A stretch of DNA of 64,000 nt from Butyriboletus loyo. Lineage: Eukaryota; Basidiomycota; Agaricomycetes; Boletales; Boletaceae. Made by a program: the position numbers and the translations under genes. The notes under the pieces were generated by a model. That model had not been told where the DNA came from. It worked only from the letters and a program-made list of their open reading frames with translations, and ran no database searches. Positions 10,024 through 20,711 of this stretch are shown in pieces. The number at the start of each line of letters is the position of its first letter. The stretch's first letter is position 1. Location of the stretch: contig JBBPSI010000027.1 of assembly GCA_038093515.1 (NCBI GenBank), forward strand, positions 121,115 through 185,114, given 5' to 3'.

Positions 10024-11360
10024 ATGGTCCCGTTAACGCCCCCCCCCAAGCCCCACCCACCGGTCAAGTGTTGACAAGCTTATCTCCGGAGCGCTAGAGA
10101 AGAATAAGAAGGTTGGCGACGACATTGTCGTTGTGAGTTTACATTGGTGCAAAGCGGGAAGTGCTTTCTAAGATGTTCAAATTTCTCTCTACGTCTGGTC
10201 TGCGTTGCCCTCGCCGAAGCTGAGCTAAAGAGAGTCTCAGAATCACTCTCCTTTTATCAGAATGTCTCGACAGACAAGGAGCTACGCGATGCCTCCACCT
10301 CAGCCGAAGAGTCACGCAAATTTGTCGAACGAACAATCCATGCGAGAGGATCTATTCAAAGCCAAGACAATCGCCGAGGCGAACTTGAACTTGCGCAAGA
10401 TAGGTGCCTGGGATAAATTGAGTGCTGAGCAGAAGCGACACATCGAAAAGATGTTACTCGGGCTATTTGACACTTGAGAAGAAGGAAGACAAGGAGAGGC
10501 TCAAGATTCTCAGGGACCAACTTTCTTGGGGTTCATGGTTGGTGACTACACTTTACATCGGGCGGTACTGATGCTCACTGTAGAAAAACTACAACGAGGG
10601 GGTCTCGTTACTAGATATTATAACCGCCTGTATGTCGAGCGCAACCGTCCCTGCGATTCTTGACATATAGCAAAATCCCCTCAGGGGTCAAATTTGTGGA
10701 GATTGACGGTGAGGCGAAGGATGTGTGGCATCCTGGTGAGTCACCACACCCTTCCATCGGATATATGATTGATGTCCATCCAGATGTTCAACAGTTTGCG
10801 GTTTGGAAAAAGACGCACTGATAAGTCGGGTTTTGTCGGATATTGCTACCTCCACCTTTTCCCTCGTGGTATGTTAGGAATTATGCTATGCAATGTTGCG
10901 ATACGACATTACTCATGCTCAAACGTCTAGAGGTCAAATTCCCTCATGCCGCTGTATTTTGCATCCTCCCAGGTTATGAGCTTCCTAACGGGAAACGGCA
11001 CCATCCTGTGGCAGCCATGGTTGCTAACCTCGCGAAGCCGACGCCAGAGCGATCAGCAGACATTTTGATGTAATGATTCTCTTCCATGAGATGGGTCATG
11101 TTTTCCCCGAATTGCTGAGTCGGATACGATATCCACGATTCCATGGAACAACTGTTGCCCTTGATTTTGCGGAGGCACCATTGCAGATGCTCGAGAATTG
11201 GTCGGGTGCACTCTTATTTAATGGGACGTGGGGACTAACTTGAAGTGGGTGGTCTATCTGTGCCAGCTCGTCTTTGCGACGTTCGATCTTGTGGTACACA
11301 GCAACAGCTTAGACGCAAACACAGACTACACCAAGTTATTGAGACAGGAGACCACGCATC
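10024..11360 (+). pseudogene. Decayed M3 metallopeptidase (thimet oligopeptidase/saccharolysin family)
   Basis: Fragments of a zinc M3 peptidase lie in correct order but in shifting frames. MVPLTPPP at 10024 is followed one frame over by VDKLISGALEKNKK. Then come FYQNVSTDKELRDAS (about 10253) and MREDLFKAKTIAEAN in another frame. GVKFVEIDGEAKDVW joins DVQQFAVWKKDA by an intron, and DKSGFVGYCYLHLFPR joins EVKFPHAAVFCILPGYELPNG by an intron. LAKPTPERSADI runs into TAA at 11071. The zinc motif FHEMGH (11085-11099) and APLQMLENW lie in the next frame, then LVFATFDLVVHSN. At least three frame changes and a large internal deletion relative to the family make it a pseudogene. Kept introns argue against a processed retrocopy. 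Confidence 0.85.
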
Positions 11361-11389
11361 TCAAAGGCGGAGACTGGGCACATCGCTGG

Positions 11390-11520
11390 TGGATACGACA
11401 TGTGAGAGAGGCCATCAGGCAGGAGATTCTGAGGCAATGGATACGTTGAGCGGCAAGACGCGGGCATGGCGAGACGCGGGATTGAAATTGCAAGCGTTAG
11501 CGGGTCAGGCAGCCAACTAG
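11390..11520 (+). pseudogene. Truncated 3' tail of the FAD monooxygenase family
   Basis: The DNA is alignable with the last exon of the tandem monooxygenases at 2763-6788. REAIRQEILRQW in one frame is followed, after a frame shift, by TRAWRDAGLKLQALAGQAAN and TAG. Compare TIRQEIEKQ and LKLQALVGQVAN of copy 2. Nothing upstream resembles the rest of a monooxygenase: the sequence switches directly from M3 peptidase relic to this tail. It is a third, broken copy in the opposite orientation to the intact pair. Confidence 0.8.
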
Positions 11521-11717
11521 AACGATCAAACACGCGTACCTGGTCATTCGCTCGTGTCTATAATATGTACTATAAAGTTCATGTACGCAGGCGATGGACC
11601 AAATCAGCAGCCGGTCTATCAGCGGAGCACAAATATTCGGAGTTTTAATTCGCTAAAAAGTATATTGGCTCACTTTTCCAACTTTCCACCGCACAACGAG
11701 GAGTTCAGTAATTTTTT
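11521..11717. other. Intergenic, no gene seen
   Basis: A short stretch downstream of the relics. Nothing recognisable. Confidence 0.5.
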
Positions 11718-12034
11718 TCACTGAAAGGTATGTCCAAACGTTCTTACAACGCGGTCCTTCTTTGGACCTTTTTTGATGAACAAAACATCACATTCAAGCT
11801 CAACAGTCTTATGAACCATCGGTTCAGCTGCTGACTTTCTTACTTCTGCAATTCTGATCCTTTCTCTACGCGCTCGTCGAACTTCTATTGACTCCAGTAT
11901 CACAGCCGTCTGCACTTTGTTCGTTCCGTCCGCCGGGAGGATGGATTCGCTGTTCAGAACGTAGTAATTGACAAATCTAACTGGTTGAATCTGTGCTGCA
12001 AATAGCGGTACAGTGGATTCAGTACGCGGGGATG
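11718..12034 (-). CDS. Hypothetical ORF, possibly a terminal exon
   Basis: An open frame of about 105 codons with no in-frame ATG near its 5' end. It contains VRFVNYYVLNSESILPADG, then a basic stretch ESIEVRRARRERIRIAEVRK, and ends VRTFGHTFQ. The sustained open frame and mixed composition look coding, but I recognise no family and cannot find the upstream exons, since SYF2 ends at 12105 on the same strand. It may be the 3' exon of a small gene or a relic. Low certainty. Confidence 0.3.
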
Positions 12035-12104
12035 TCTACTGTATTTTCAAGTACATTATGAATAAGAGTCGGGCATGGTATACACACGAAAATGAGAAGC
12101 TACG

Positions 12105-13248
12105 CTACAACGCGGTTCCGCGCTCAAAGCTTGCCCGAATCTCAGCAGTGTATTTGTCGTAATATCTCGCAATCTGAAACGAACGCAATCAGCTCTGGTA
12201 AACTGAAAGGGAGAAAATGACCACACTTTTTTGTTGAATACCCGATTTCGTTCATTGATGTATGTGATGTCGCCCTCGTCCTCGTTGTGTCTCTTGCGCG
12301 AGAATTTCGCCTTCTTGTCAATGCTGCAGGGAGCAGGGTGAGTCGACATCAAACAAAGTCAGAAATTCCACTTGCTCTTGGTTGATTTTGCCAACGACTC
12401 GGTCAATAGCGTCTTCGGTAGGTTTGTTGTCCGCGTAGAGGAGTGTGTTGGCATCTCTGTAGAAGTTGTCTGCAGCCATCCGTTGTTCCATTGTCGGGAC
12501 CATCTTCGAACGCTGGCTGTTAGCCCACTTTGCAGGTCAAATGTGGAATGGTGACAAACCTGGCTCCCTGTGACATCCAGGGAAATCAGAGCAGATGATC
12601 CACCTGACGGCGTTGAGCTCCCTGATTTTGAAAGCGTTCCAGCAACCAAACCCAAGGCCTGCTCTTTTTGCCGATTATAAGCCTCGAGGTCAGGCTTGAG
12701 TACGTCAAGATCTTTCTTGTACCGTCTCCTTGCAGCATGTGCGTCATCTTCGATCCCAAGTCAGTGCGCATGAGCAACAAGGGGCCAAAGACGCACCATG
12801 GAACTCGTAGTCTGCTCTCCGAGCTTTTCGCGCCAACTTCTTCTCCCAGTTCTCGTTGTCTTCTATCGTCCATTCCCAGTTCTTTGAACGTTCGACATCC
12901 TCCCCGTTCGCCTCGGCCTCTGCTTGTGTCCGCAACATCTCCGCCAATTTCTTTTGACGGTCAAGCCGTGCTGCATCCCGCGCTGTGATTTTGGCCTTTG
13001 CAGATTCCTCGACGAGTGATTGCCTGTTTTCTCGCGTAGACGTCCGCTATCGAAGCAAGGAGCGATGAGGGCTGTGGTGGGTGCAGCAAGTATACGAAAC
13101 TCACCATCCTAGCCCGGAGTTGGTCCATTTTTGTTCTCCGTTCCTCCATCGTCATAGTTCCGTTTGAATTGTCGTCTCCGTTCTCCGGAATGGACGGGTC
13201 CGGTGACTGCTCTGAGTCGTGAACATCTTCATTGTGCGAGGATGGCAT
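12105..13248 (-). CDS. SYF2: Pre-mRNA-splicing factor SYF2
   Basis: Syf2 is a nuclear component of the Prp19/NineTeen-associated spliceosome. Six exons: 13248-13105, 13046-12797, 12747-12560, 12503-12376, 12323-12227 and 12173-12105. They join in frame to 291 residues. Hallmarks are KITARDAARLDRQKKLAEML, KNWEWTIEDNENWEKKLARK, RADYEFHDDAHAARRRYKKD, YRDANTLLYADNKPTEDAID and GDITYINERNRVFNKK. The C-terminus IARYYDKYTAEIRASFERGTAL is nearly invariant in the family. Intron 4 (12375-12324) has a GCAAGT donor; only that choice gives NQDIDKKAKFSRKR. The N-terminal ~30 residues are an acidic, low-complexity Ser/Asp/Glu stretch. Confidence 0.95.
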
Positions 13249-13334
13249 GGCTTTGATGCAAGTTGCGTGTCGCTGGCTAATAGTGTCTGGTTCGGGAATC
13301 GTTACGTAATACGATTACAAAAGTCGAAAGAGTT

Positions 13335-13865
13335 TCAGAGGGCGAGGACTGGCCCCTCGTCACCGTAGATAGGGTCCTTGGTAAACCATCCCAAGTCCTT
13401 GATCCTGCTCACCCTGTCCCGTTCGTCTTCTCTTCCGTAGCACATGTCCCAATTCTTTCCCTTTGGATAGCTCCCCACCATCAGAAATCCCCCCTCGAGA
13501 TCCAACAGCAACCGATGTGCGACACCGGCTGGCACGATCATGACGTCCCCCTTTTTGATCTCAGTAACCACCCTCCCTGGATTGTTCACCCCTCCGAAGC
13601 ACAGGTTAGCGCGACCGGAAGCGACGCACAACACTTCATGTGTGGTGCTGTGGAAGTGACTGGTGCTGTACATGGTGTAGCGCCAGTGTGGGACGACGAC
13701 GTCGAGCGATAGCAGATGTGATTCGATCGCGGATGGGGATGTCGACTGCGGGAAGCAGGCATGATAGATGAGGAGGGGGTGGTTTTGGATGGAGGTGTTT
13801 GGGACGAAGTTGAGTTCAGGAATGTAGTGCTTCGACACTCGCAGCAAAGACAAGTCCGTCACCAT
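13335..13865 (-). CDS. Cupin-domain protein
   Basis: A single-exon 176-residue protein. The cupin core is visible: HFHSTTHEVLCVASGRANLCFGG (about residues 70-92, cupin motif 1 with HxH and E), then KKGDVMIVPAGVAHRLL (about 104-120, motif 2 with the second metal-binding His). It resembles the YjlB-like small cupins; metal binding is likely, substrate unknown. C-terminal RIKDLGWFTKDPIYGDEGPVLAL. It is divergent from the NADH dehydrogenase gene, with only about 110 bases between start codons, so the two probably share a promoter region. Confidence 0.85.
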   Translation of the reverse strand: MVTDLSLLRVSKHYIPELNFVPNTSIQNHPLLIYHACFPQSTSPSAIESHLLSLDVVVPHWRYTMYSTSHFHSTTHEVLCVASGRANLCFGGVNNPGRVVTEIKKGDVMIVPAGVAHRLLLDLEGGFLMVGSYPKGKNWDMCYGREDERDRVSRIKDLGWFTKDPIYGDEGPVLAL

Positions 13866-13974
13866 CGTCGGTCAGAGTTCCCCTTTGCGTGATGTCACAC
13901 CAGTCAGTCACTGCAGGCTCCACTTTCCGAAATGACCCGATAAGCCGTGTTCAATTTTTGCATTCATCTTCGCA

Positions 13975-16337
13975 ATGAGCTTCCTGCGGTCCACGTCGAC
14001 GTCTTACCCTACCCGTGTCGCATCGAGCGTGCGCATGTTCAGTTCCTCGGTCTCAAGGCGTAAACAGCGTCTCGTGATTCTTGGTTCAGGATGGGGTGGA
14101 TACGAGGTTTTGCGAGGCATCGACAAGAAACGATGGGGTCCGTCAGCTTTGCCATCACTCGATCCATATTTGAGCTCACACCCGGTTCGGGGCAGACGTC
14201 ACGATCGTTTCTCCCACCAATGCATTCAATTTCACTCCGCTGTTAGCTAGCTGTGCCGTCGGAACACTCGAGTTTCGTTGCGCTGTCGAACCAGTCAGTG
14301 TTCCGGTCCTCGGATCGGATCGGAAGACTGATCATCATGCCTTGACAGGTCAGAAGATACTCTCCACAAGCGGTATGGGCCATGTTTCACTCTGTCCTGC
14401 TCGTATGATGACCCTTTCTGCATTCGCTTAGACTGCCTACCAGGCTTGGTGTGACGCCATAGGCGAGTCGCAATCTTCCCTCGTCTATCAACTGAATTAA
14501 CCCCCATCTAGACTTCAAACACAAAATCCTCACATGTGTGCGCAGTCTATATGCGTTTCACGAGCAGATAATAATCACCAGATCAACCCTCAGATGCCGG
14601 CAACGCCTCCTTTGTCTTCTGCACCGCTAGTCGAGGGTTCCACAACCGAGACACGGTTTCCCGGGACCGGCACACCTTTCACATTGCGGTATGACAAACT
14701 TGTCATTGCTGTTGGGGCATACTCCCAGAGTCAGCGACCTTTGTCAAATCTGTGGGCGTAACTCACTGTCGCTACAGCTTTTGATGTCCCGGGAGTCAAG
14801 GAGTACGCACACTTTCTGAAAGACGTCCGGGGCGCCCGAGCGATCAGGTCGCGCATTCTCGAATGTAGGTCCATGTGGGTTTTCAAATTCCCTAATAATT
14901 CCGCGCAGGTTTTGAGCAAGCCAACCAACCGATCCTCTCCGATATCGAACGGCGAAATCTGCTCAACTTCTGCATCGTGGGCGAGTAATGATCTTATCAC
15001 TTCGACCTGGAAAAGGCGTCTGAACATCGATGGTTTTAGGCGGCGGGCCCACTGGCGTCGAATTCGCAGCCGAGCTACACGATCTCCTTCACGCTGAAAT
15101 GGAACGGCACTACCCCTCACTTGCTCGGCTGGCCAGGATTACACTGTATGATGTGGCGCCAAACATCCTCGTAAGCTTCGATAGGTCACTTGCCACGTGA
15201 GCTGTCTAGAACTCTCGTGAAATGGGCCGGTTCTGAGTTTGGTACAATAGCTGGGCCGAAGAGAAATTCCGCCGAGATGGGATCAACATCAAAACGAGAC
15301 ATCACGTCGAACGTGTTGAGAAGGTGAGAGAGTCCGTCGACATATACGGGTTCTTCCGCTGACACACTCGCTACAGGATAAGATGTTTGTGAGGGAACAA
15401 GGAGAAGGTTCCGTAATAACCCCTATTGATAATACTGTACAACTCACGAGGCTCCGCAGTTCCATTCGGTCTCCTTGTCTGGAGCACGGGGTTAGCCCCC
15501 AACCCCCTGATTCAGTCGATCAATCACATTGCGAAGCATGAGAAATCGCAGAGGTACGAGTGTCAGGTTACGTCTACGACGTCTTCCAGACTGACCTCGC
15601 GTGTGAGACAGTCTTCTCACTGACAACAACTTGAACATCATCACGACAGACGGTCAGATCGATCCAGAAGTATGGGCCATTGGGGATGCTGCGATTATCA
15701 AGACGGCAGTGCTCCCTGCAACAGCCCAAGGTCTGCGCCCTTGCCCTATCACGCGCCCATGGGTTGTGGGTTATAGTCTCACTGATTTCCACATGACCAG
15801 TTGCCAATCAGAAGGCCAAGTACATGGTGAAAAAGCTGAACAAGATCGTCAAAGATCGAGAGCATACGAAACCGTTTGAGTTTCATAATCTGGGAAGCCT
15901 TGCATATCTAGGCGATTGGTGCGTTCGTTATCGGGCGATGCGGAGCCTTTTCCTCACAAGCCCCGCTACAGGAAAGCCATTTATGATCGCTCCACCGCCG
16001 AGACCGGTATCAAAACGAAGGAGTCAGGTCGACTAGCGTGGCTCCTATGGCGGTCCGCGTATTTCACCATGACGCTCAGCCTTCGGAACAGGTGTGTGGA
16101 CGATAGATATCTATTCATTACTAACCCGACCCCCTTTTTTTCCCAGGATTCTGGTGCCGACGTACTGGTGAGTTCGTTCTCGGATCGTTCCATCCGGAGA
16201 AACTCAGTCTCTGCTTGCCCTTTACAGGTTCATGAATTGTGCGTGTTTGCATTTCCGTCGTTCCTCGGCTCGCGCGATCGTGACTCTCTCTCTCGTTACC
16301 GATAGGGATCTTTGGCCGAGACCTGACTCGTTTCTAA
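13975..16337 (+). CDS. Alternative (type II) NADH:ubiquinone oxidoreductase
   Basis: A non-proton-pumping mitochondrial NADH dehydrogenase of the NDE/NDI type. The N-terminus [22 protein letters not shown] is a likely mitochondrial presequence (Arg/Ser-rich). [17 protein letters not shown] is the first dinucleotide-binding GxGxxG. Later exons give [43 protein letters not shown], a second nucleotide-binding segment [12 protein letters not shown], then [19 protein letters not shown] and LAYLGDW. The end is spread over tiny exons (ILVPTYW / FMN / [10 protein letters not shown], stop TAA 16335-16337). At least ten short introns. The ILVPTYWFMNWIFGRD tail is typical of fungal NDE/NDI. Whether it faces matrix or intermembrane space cannot be told. 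Confidence 0.88.
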
Positions 16338-16632
16338 TGCCTCTCTGGACGGACGTATCATGCGTCATGGCCCATAACGGTCCCAGATGACCTGCCTGCG
16401 GTTCACCTGACTCGTCACGCTATGCCACCAACTCACGAAGATAGAGTTACCATAGCGTCCTTTTGATTATAATCATGACATGTCCGAGAAGAGATCATTC
16501 GAGTAGTACAAGTAATGCTATCGATTCCGTATCATACTATCGCAATATAGGAATGGGGTATGTTTGTTGAACCAAAAAAAAACAAGATCACATGCTCGAC
16601 GCGCTGTGTAGATTGGATGCGGGGGAGTGACT
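16338..16632. other. Intergenic, convergent gene ends
   Basis: 3' flanks of the NADH dehydrogenase (+) and WASP-like gene (-). Includes an A-run near 16574-16585. No gene seen. Confidence 0.5.
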
Positions 16633-17897
16633 TTAGAGAATCAGAACCTTGCGACGAATCCTGTGCTTCTTTTCTGGAGGAGGACTGATTGGGGCAGTGT
16701 GAGTCGGTTTAGGAGGTACTAGATACGTGACCATCGTCAAACAAGAGAAATCGCACGTGTGAGAGGGAGAGAGAGCGCGACGCACTGTATGGCGATGGCG
16801 GCTGCAACTCGGCGGCAGGAGCCCGTGTGACCCACTCCTTTATGAACCCCATATTGTCGTTTATCACTTCGGGTGAGATCCCAGAGCCTTGTAGATCAGC
16901 AATCAGGGCGCCCCACGCGGGTTCGATGTTTTTGGATGACTCGATGATACCCCTCGTGTTGACCCCGACATGGGAGACGTGTACGAAGGAGTGGGGTGCC
17001 GGGCCGGAGATGAGGTTTGTCTTGACGGGTTTGGACGGCGGCGGCGATGACGACGTGTTGATCTTTTCCTTTTTCATCGAGTTGGTGCGGAAGGGTCGGA
17101 AGACGGCTAGAATGTGGGAGGGGTACACGTCAGTCGTTCCGTCACTGGGGACACGTGTTACCGTCAAAGAGCGGGGACGTACAATGTCGTCGCGTTCGGT
17201 CGACGACCTTTTTGAAAAAGACGGCCGCTTCGCCATCGTCGTCAAAACAGAAACCAAACATTCGAGTCTGGAGGAGAAACACAACCGCCGATGACCATTT
17301 GCGCGACGAACACGGTTTTTTTGGGAAGAGACAAGGTCACGTCAGTGACCCCAGCACGCCATTACTAGGGGGCAAAGAAAAAACACACCGTTCCGGAAAA
17401 GTAGTGGAAAAAGGGCTTGTCCTTGTTGTACTCGAACACCTCCGGGACGGAGAACATCCAGACGATTCTGTCTGTTTTGATATCGACGAGGCGGAACCAG
17501 TACTTTTCCTTCAACCGAAGGCCGTGAGCGCCGATACGACGGTCTGGGGACGGAATGCCTGGAGGTGGTCCGTCGCGATCGCGTCCAAAGACGAGGATGC
17601 CTCTGAGGTTCGAGTAGGTCCAGTTCAGGTGTGGGTTGATGAACGGAGCATAATACACTCGGACCGCAGCGGTGGCGATCACCTTTTGCGTGCTGGGCTC
17701 GAGAACAGATGAGAGGTAAGGGTGGCGCTGCTTATCTTCTGCAGTGAAGAACGCGGTTGCGGGGTTATGCATAAGAGAGAGAGAAAGGAGAGTGGTGGAT
17801 ATATGGTAACGGTGAGAGATCGTAGGAGACGAGTAGCAAGGGAGGTTATATACTGACTGATTTGCGGATGGGTGTCCTGGGTGGAAGAAAGCGGCAT
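16633..17897 (-). CDS. WH1 + CRIB (WASP-like) protein without an evident VCA tail
   Basis: The N-terminal exons encode an EVH1/WH1 domain: VIATAAVRVYYAPF, LNWTYSNLRGILVFGRDR, KEKYWFRLVDIKTDRIVWMF, VPEVFEYNKDKPFFHYFSG, then MFGFCFDDDGEAAVFFKKV from a separate exon. A later exon has the Cdc42/Rac-binding CRIB motif ISGPAPHSFVHVSHVGV, followed by a helix-like PAWGALIADLQGSGIS segment. The last exon is short and Pro-rich (VPPKPTHTAPISPPPEKKH) with a basic end RIRRKVLIL and TAA. WASP proteins normally continue into a long polyproline region and a C-terminal WH2-central-acidic module that activates Arp2/3; none is seen. The suggested start at 17897 (MPLSSTQDTHPQI) uses a GTCAGT donor and is less certain. 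Confidence 0.75.
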
Positions 17898-19177
17898 CGT
17901 GGTCACCGCATGGTATCATCTCGGACTGTGGCGCGAAATCGTCCCGAAATGGATGAGTGCCAGGATGGGCAAGGGCACGCAGCAGTTACTCATTCGTGGT
18001 CGTAGCCACGCCCCCGTCAACTTGACAGGAAAGCCTCAAACAGGTTCTGAGTGGCTGGAGACCGAAGGCATCTATTCGTATCTCCACAGCCCACAGAATT
18101 CGGCCTGGGAAAGCTGGATGGATCTTTGGACGAGGACGATTGGGGCGTCAGTTCCGTGCTTTGGGGAAACCGACCGACCGTTGCTATGTCGGAAGGCAAA
18201 GTGCGGGCGATTCGTGTCAACGATCGAGTCCCCGGGTCCAGAATGGGGGACTTCTCGCAGCGTGTTCGTCCCCATACGTAACCCTGGTCCAACACGTGCA
18301 CCTCCGGAAGTGAACCATTGGCCGCTACAACACGAGACCCATCCTAGTTCGTTCCCACCCCGTTCTGGCTTCGTTCCCTCTTCGAACGGGGATCCAGTTC
18401 AGAATTCATGGTGTTGCCAGTGACAACAGCGAACGTACCTCCAAAGGCGTCAGGACGCTCGCACCGAGGCCAGGCCAATATTACCGCGGCAAACGGCACT
18501 CGGTCACTTCGCATCATGCGAATCCCAGACGCTGGGCTTAATCGCCGTCATGCATGGTCAATAAAACAATCCAAGGACGACACACAACGAGTTCCTGACA
18601 AACCGCTCGTCCGGGGCAGCCGACCTGGGCCTGCTCATCGGACCTGTGTAAGCCACTGACGTCCACTAAACATCCTGACCTGCTGGGTACCTGAAGAACG
18701 ATCTGATCCAAATGAAAAATACGTTGTTCAATCATATAAATATCCAGAGACGGAGCGATCGAAAGCCCGTCACACTTTGAACTAGAAAAGTGTCAGTGAC
18801 AGGGACAAGAACGATTTGGTTACAAACCTGGTTGTTTCCTGCGAGGCGTTTCATAGTATATGTGTGCTTGTGCTTCCTATTGATGCAGGACGAACCGCTT
18901 CCAATCGCCGCAATCGAGTGTGTTGAAACGGTGCCTGTAAGACACTGAAAGTAGCCACTGGGGTGAAGTTACCCGCGAAGTAGCCAGCCCCACAGCTGTC
19001 CCCGGTTTCTTCTCGTCGCGCCACCTCAGGTGAAGAAGACCGACGGCAGGCCTTGACGTGACCACCAGAACACATGCATTATCCAGAGGGGCAGAACTGA
19101 CGCCACTTCCAGCGCGTTGGAGGATCCCAGTCAGCGACCGAGGAATCGGAAAACGCTTCTACTTTGATGCAGCGCAA
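17898..19177. other. No confident gene; weak coding-like patches
   Basis: A plus-strand frame from 18051 to 18281 contains LGKLDGSLDEDDWGV and VAMSEGKVRAIRV. These look protein-like, but I could neither splice them to neighbours nor recognise a family. Other frames here overlap on both strands and are interrupted. It could be a diverged gene or a relic. Confidence 0.35.
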
Positions 19178-20250
19178 TTACAACAAAAAAGCGGCCTTGG
19201 AACGTTCGTCCATAAAGACCAAACGGGCGCCCTTGAGTATGCGAATCTTGCGATCGTTGGCACCTGATCGGCCTAGAAGTTCCCCATTAACCGGCTCGTA
19301 TCGGTACGCATCCAGGATGTTGCGCAGAGATAAGGAATATGGTACGTCGTGATAAACTTTGATGTAATCTACACCTTCTAGGTGGGCCCTGCAGATGTCC
19401 GTCGCGAAATCATCCGAGGACCCCCCAGTATGTTTCGACGAGTGCTGGGGGTCATAGGGGTGATTACTTTCCCAGACTGGCTCAGACATGGTGTCCATTG
19501 TGAAGAACGCATCCGCGGGAGCAGCATGGAAAGATAAGGACAGCGGCCCTAGATGTTTGGCTTGCTGGATTGATCCGAGAAAGGTCCAAAGGTGATGTAA
19601 GGAGTCGCGGGTCCACGTTATTGTACAGGGTTGAGCCGCAGACACAGGTAGGCACGGACTCGGAGAGCGCGAGGCAACCTGTGTCCCCTCTAGAAATACC
19701 GCAGTAGATGCACCATCCCATGGCAAGCTGCCGCGCACAGGAATAAGCCACGCAGACCTCCTAAACCCGCAACTTAACAGCTGGTTCACTCCGGTCGCGT
19801 CATATGGAGCGATGGGTGACGGCAGTGCTTTCTGGTAAGGCGGAATTTTGCCGGTGTCTATGGGTTGGAATTGTGTTGCGGGAGCTGGTATGAAATGTGG
19901 CTAAAAACGATGAGCGATGTGACCCGACTGGGACGGCATGCACAAACCTGCGGTATCAAATACAGGATACTAGAGGTTCCACGCCGGGGTCGCTTCACTC
20001 GTTCGTGCACGCTCAAACCGTTATCCCGCATGCGTTTTCCATGGCGAGATGGCTCAACTTCTCCGAGTCTCGAATGCATCAAAGAGGTTTGAAAGTCGGT
20101 GCTTTCAAACTCTTGGAGATCCTGCAGCCGCAGATGGTCAGGGTCATCCGTGTCAGATGGTTGGCCCCACTCGGGAATGCTTGTAGACCTCGTCCCAGTA
20201 GTCAGGGGCGGTGGATTGAAGCGATATCGGTAGAGTCTGTCGTGACGCAA
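19178..20250 (-). CDS. Hypothetical protein, two exons
   Basis: Two exons, 20250-19948 and 19900-19178, join in phase 0 through a 47-base intron (donor CAG|GTTTGT, acceptor TTTTTAG). They give 341 residues starting MRHDRLYRYRFNPPPLTTGT. The N-terminal third is polar and basic (HGKRMRDNGLSVHERVKRPRRG). The rest has hydrophobic, strand-like segments (RRSAWLIPVRGSLPWDG, HLGPLSLSFHAAPADAFF, GVDYIKVYHDVPYSLSLRNI) and ends KGARLVFMDERSKAAFLL. I recognise no family with certainty. The clean splice and long open frames on both sides support a real gene; the start is only the first in-frame ATG. Confidence 0.6.
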
Positions 20251-20711
20251 TGCTAATCCTCTTTCAGTGTTTGAGCGAAGGTCTGAAACGATACATACTG
20301 AACGCGGAGGAATCTATGCTCGATTGTGGTGTCACCCATTGATCACTCCTTGAGCAAGCAAACGCAAGGCCGCATCCTTGTTCCGACTGTAGGGCAGTCC
20401 TTGAGGTCGACGCGCCCCCAACTGCGACAAAGTCGTGAACCGTTATTTTCCAGCTCGTATCTGCTGGAACGCCATGGTTTTTTGAACTTGGAAACATTTG
20501 CGTGACGGCCCGACCATCACTGCCAGGGTTTGCCGAGCTTGAGTTCCACCCCCATCTGGGGGGTTTCTATTATTTCCCCTTAGGTCAGCAACGAACACTT
20601 CGGTTTCTCTGTCAGACGACAAGAACTGGATGAATGCAATTTTTGGTTTATGACCACCATTCTTTGTTCTGCCCGCTCTTTCCCTTTGTCTTCTGGCTCA
20701 CAAATATTGAC
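20251..20711. other. Intergenic, divergent promoter region
   Basis: Lies between the hypothetical gene (-) and the FAD oxidoreductase (+). No coding content recognised; a CT-rich patch precedes the oxidoreductase start. Confidence 0.5.

Noticed and set aside
16827..17712. Plus-strand ORFs of 155 and 185 codons
   Set aside because: Antisense to the WH1 and CRIB exons of the WASP-like gene.
17872..18423. 183-codon plus-strand ORF
   Set aside because: Long, but overlapped by other open frames on both strands, with no family resemblance and a start in the promoter of the WASP-like gene. Left as uncertain sequence rather than a gene.
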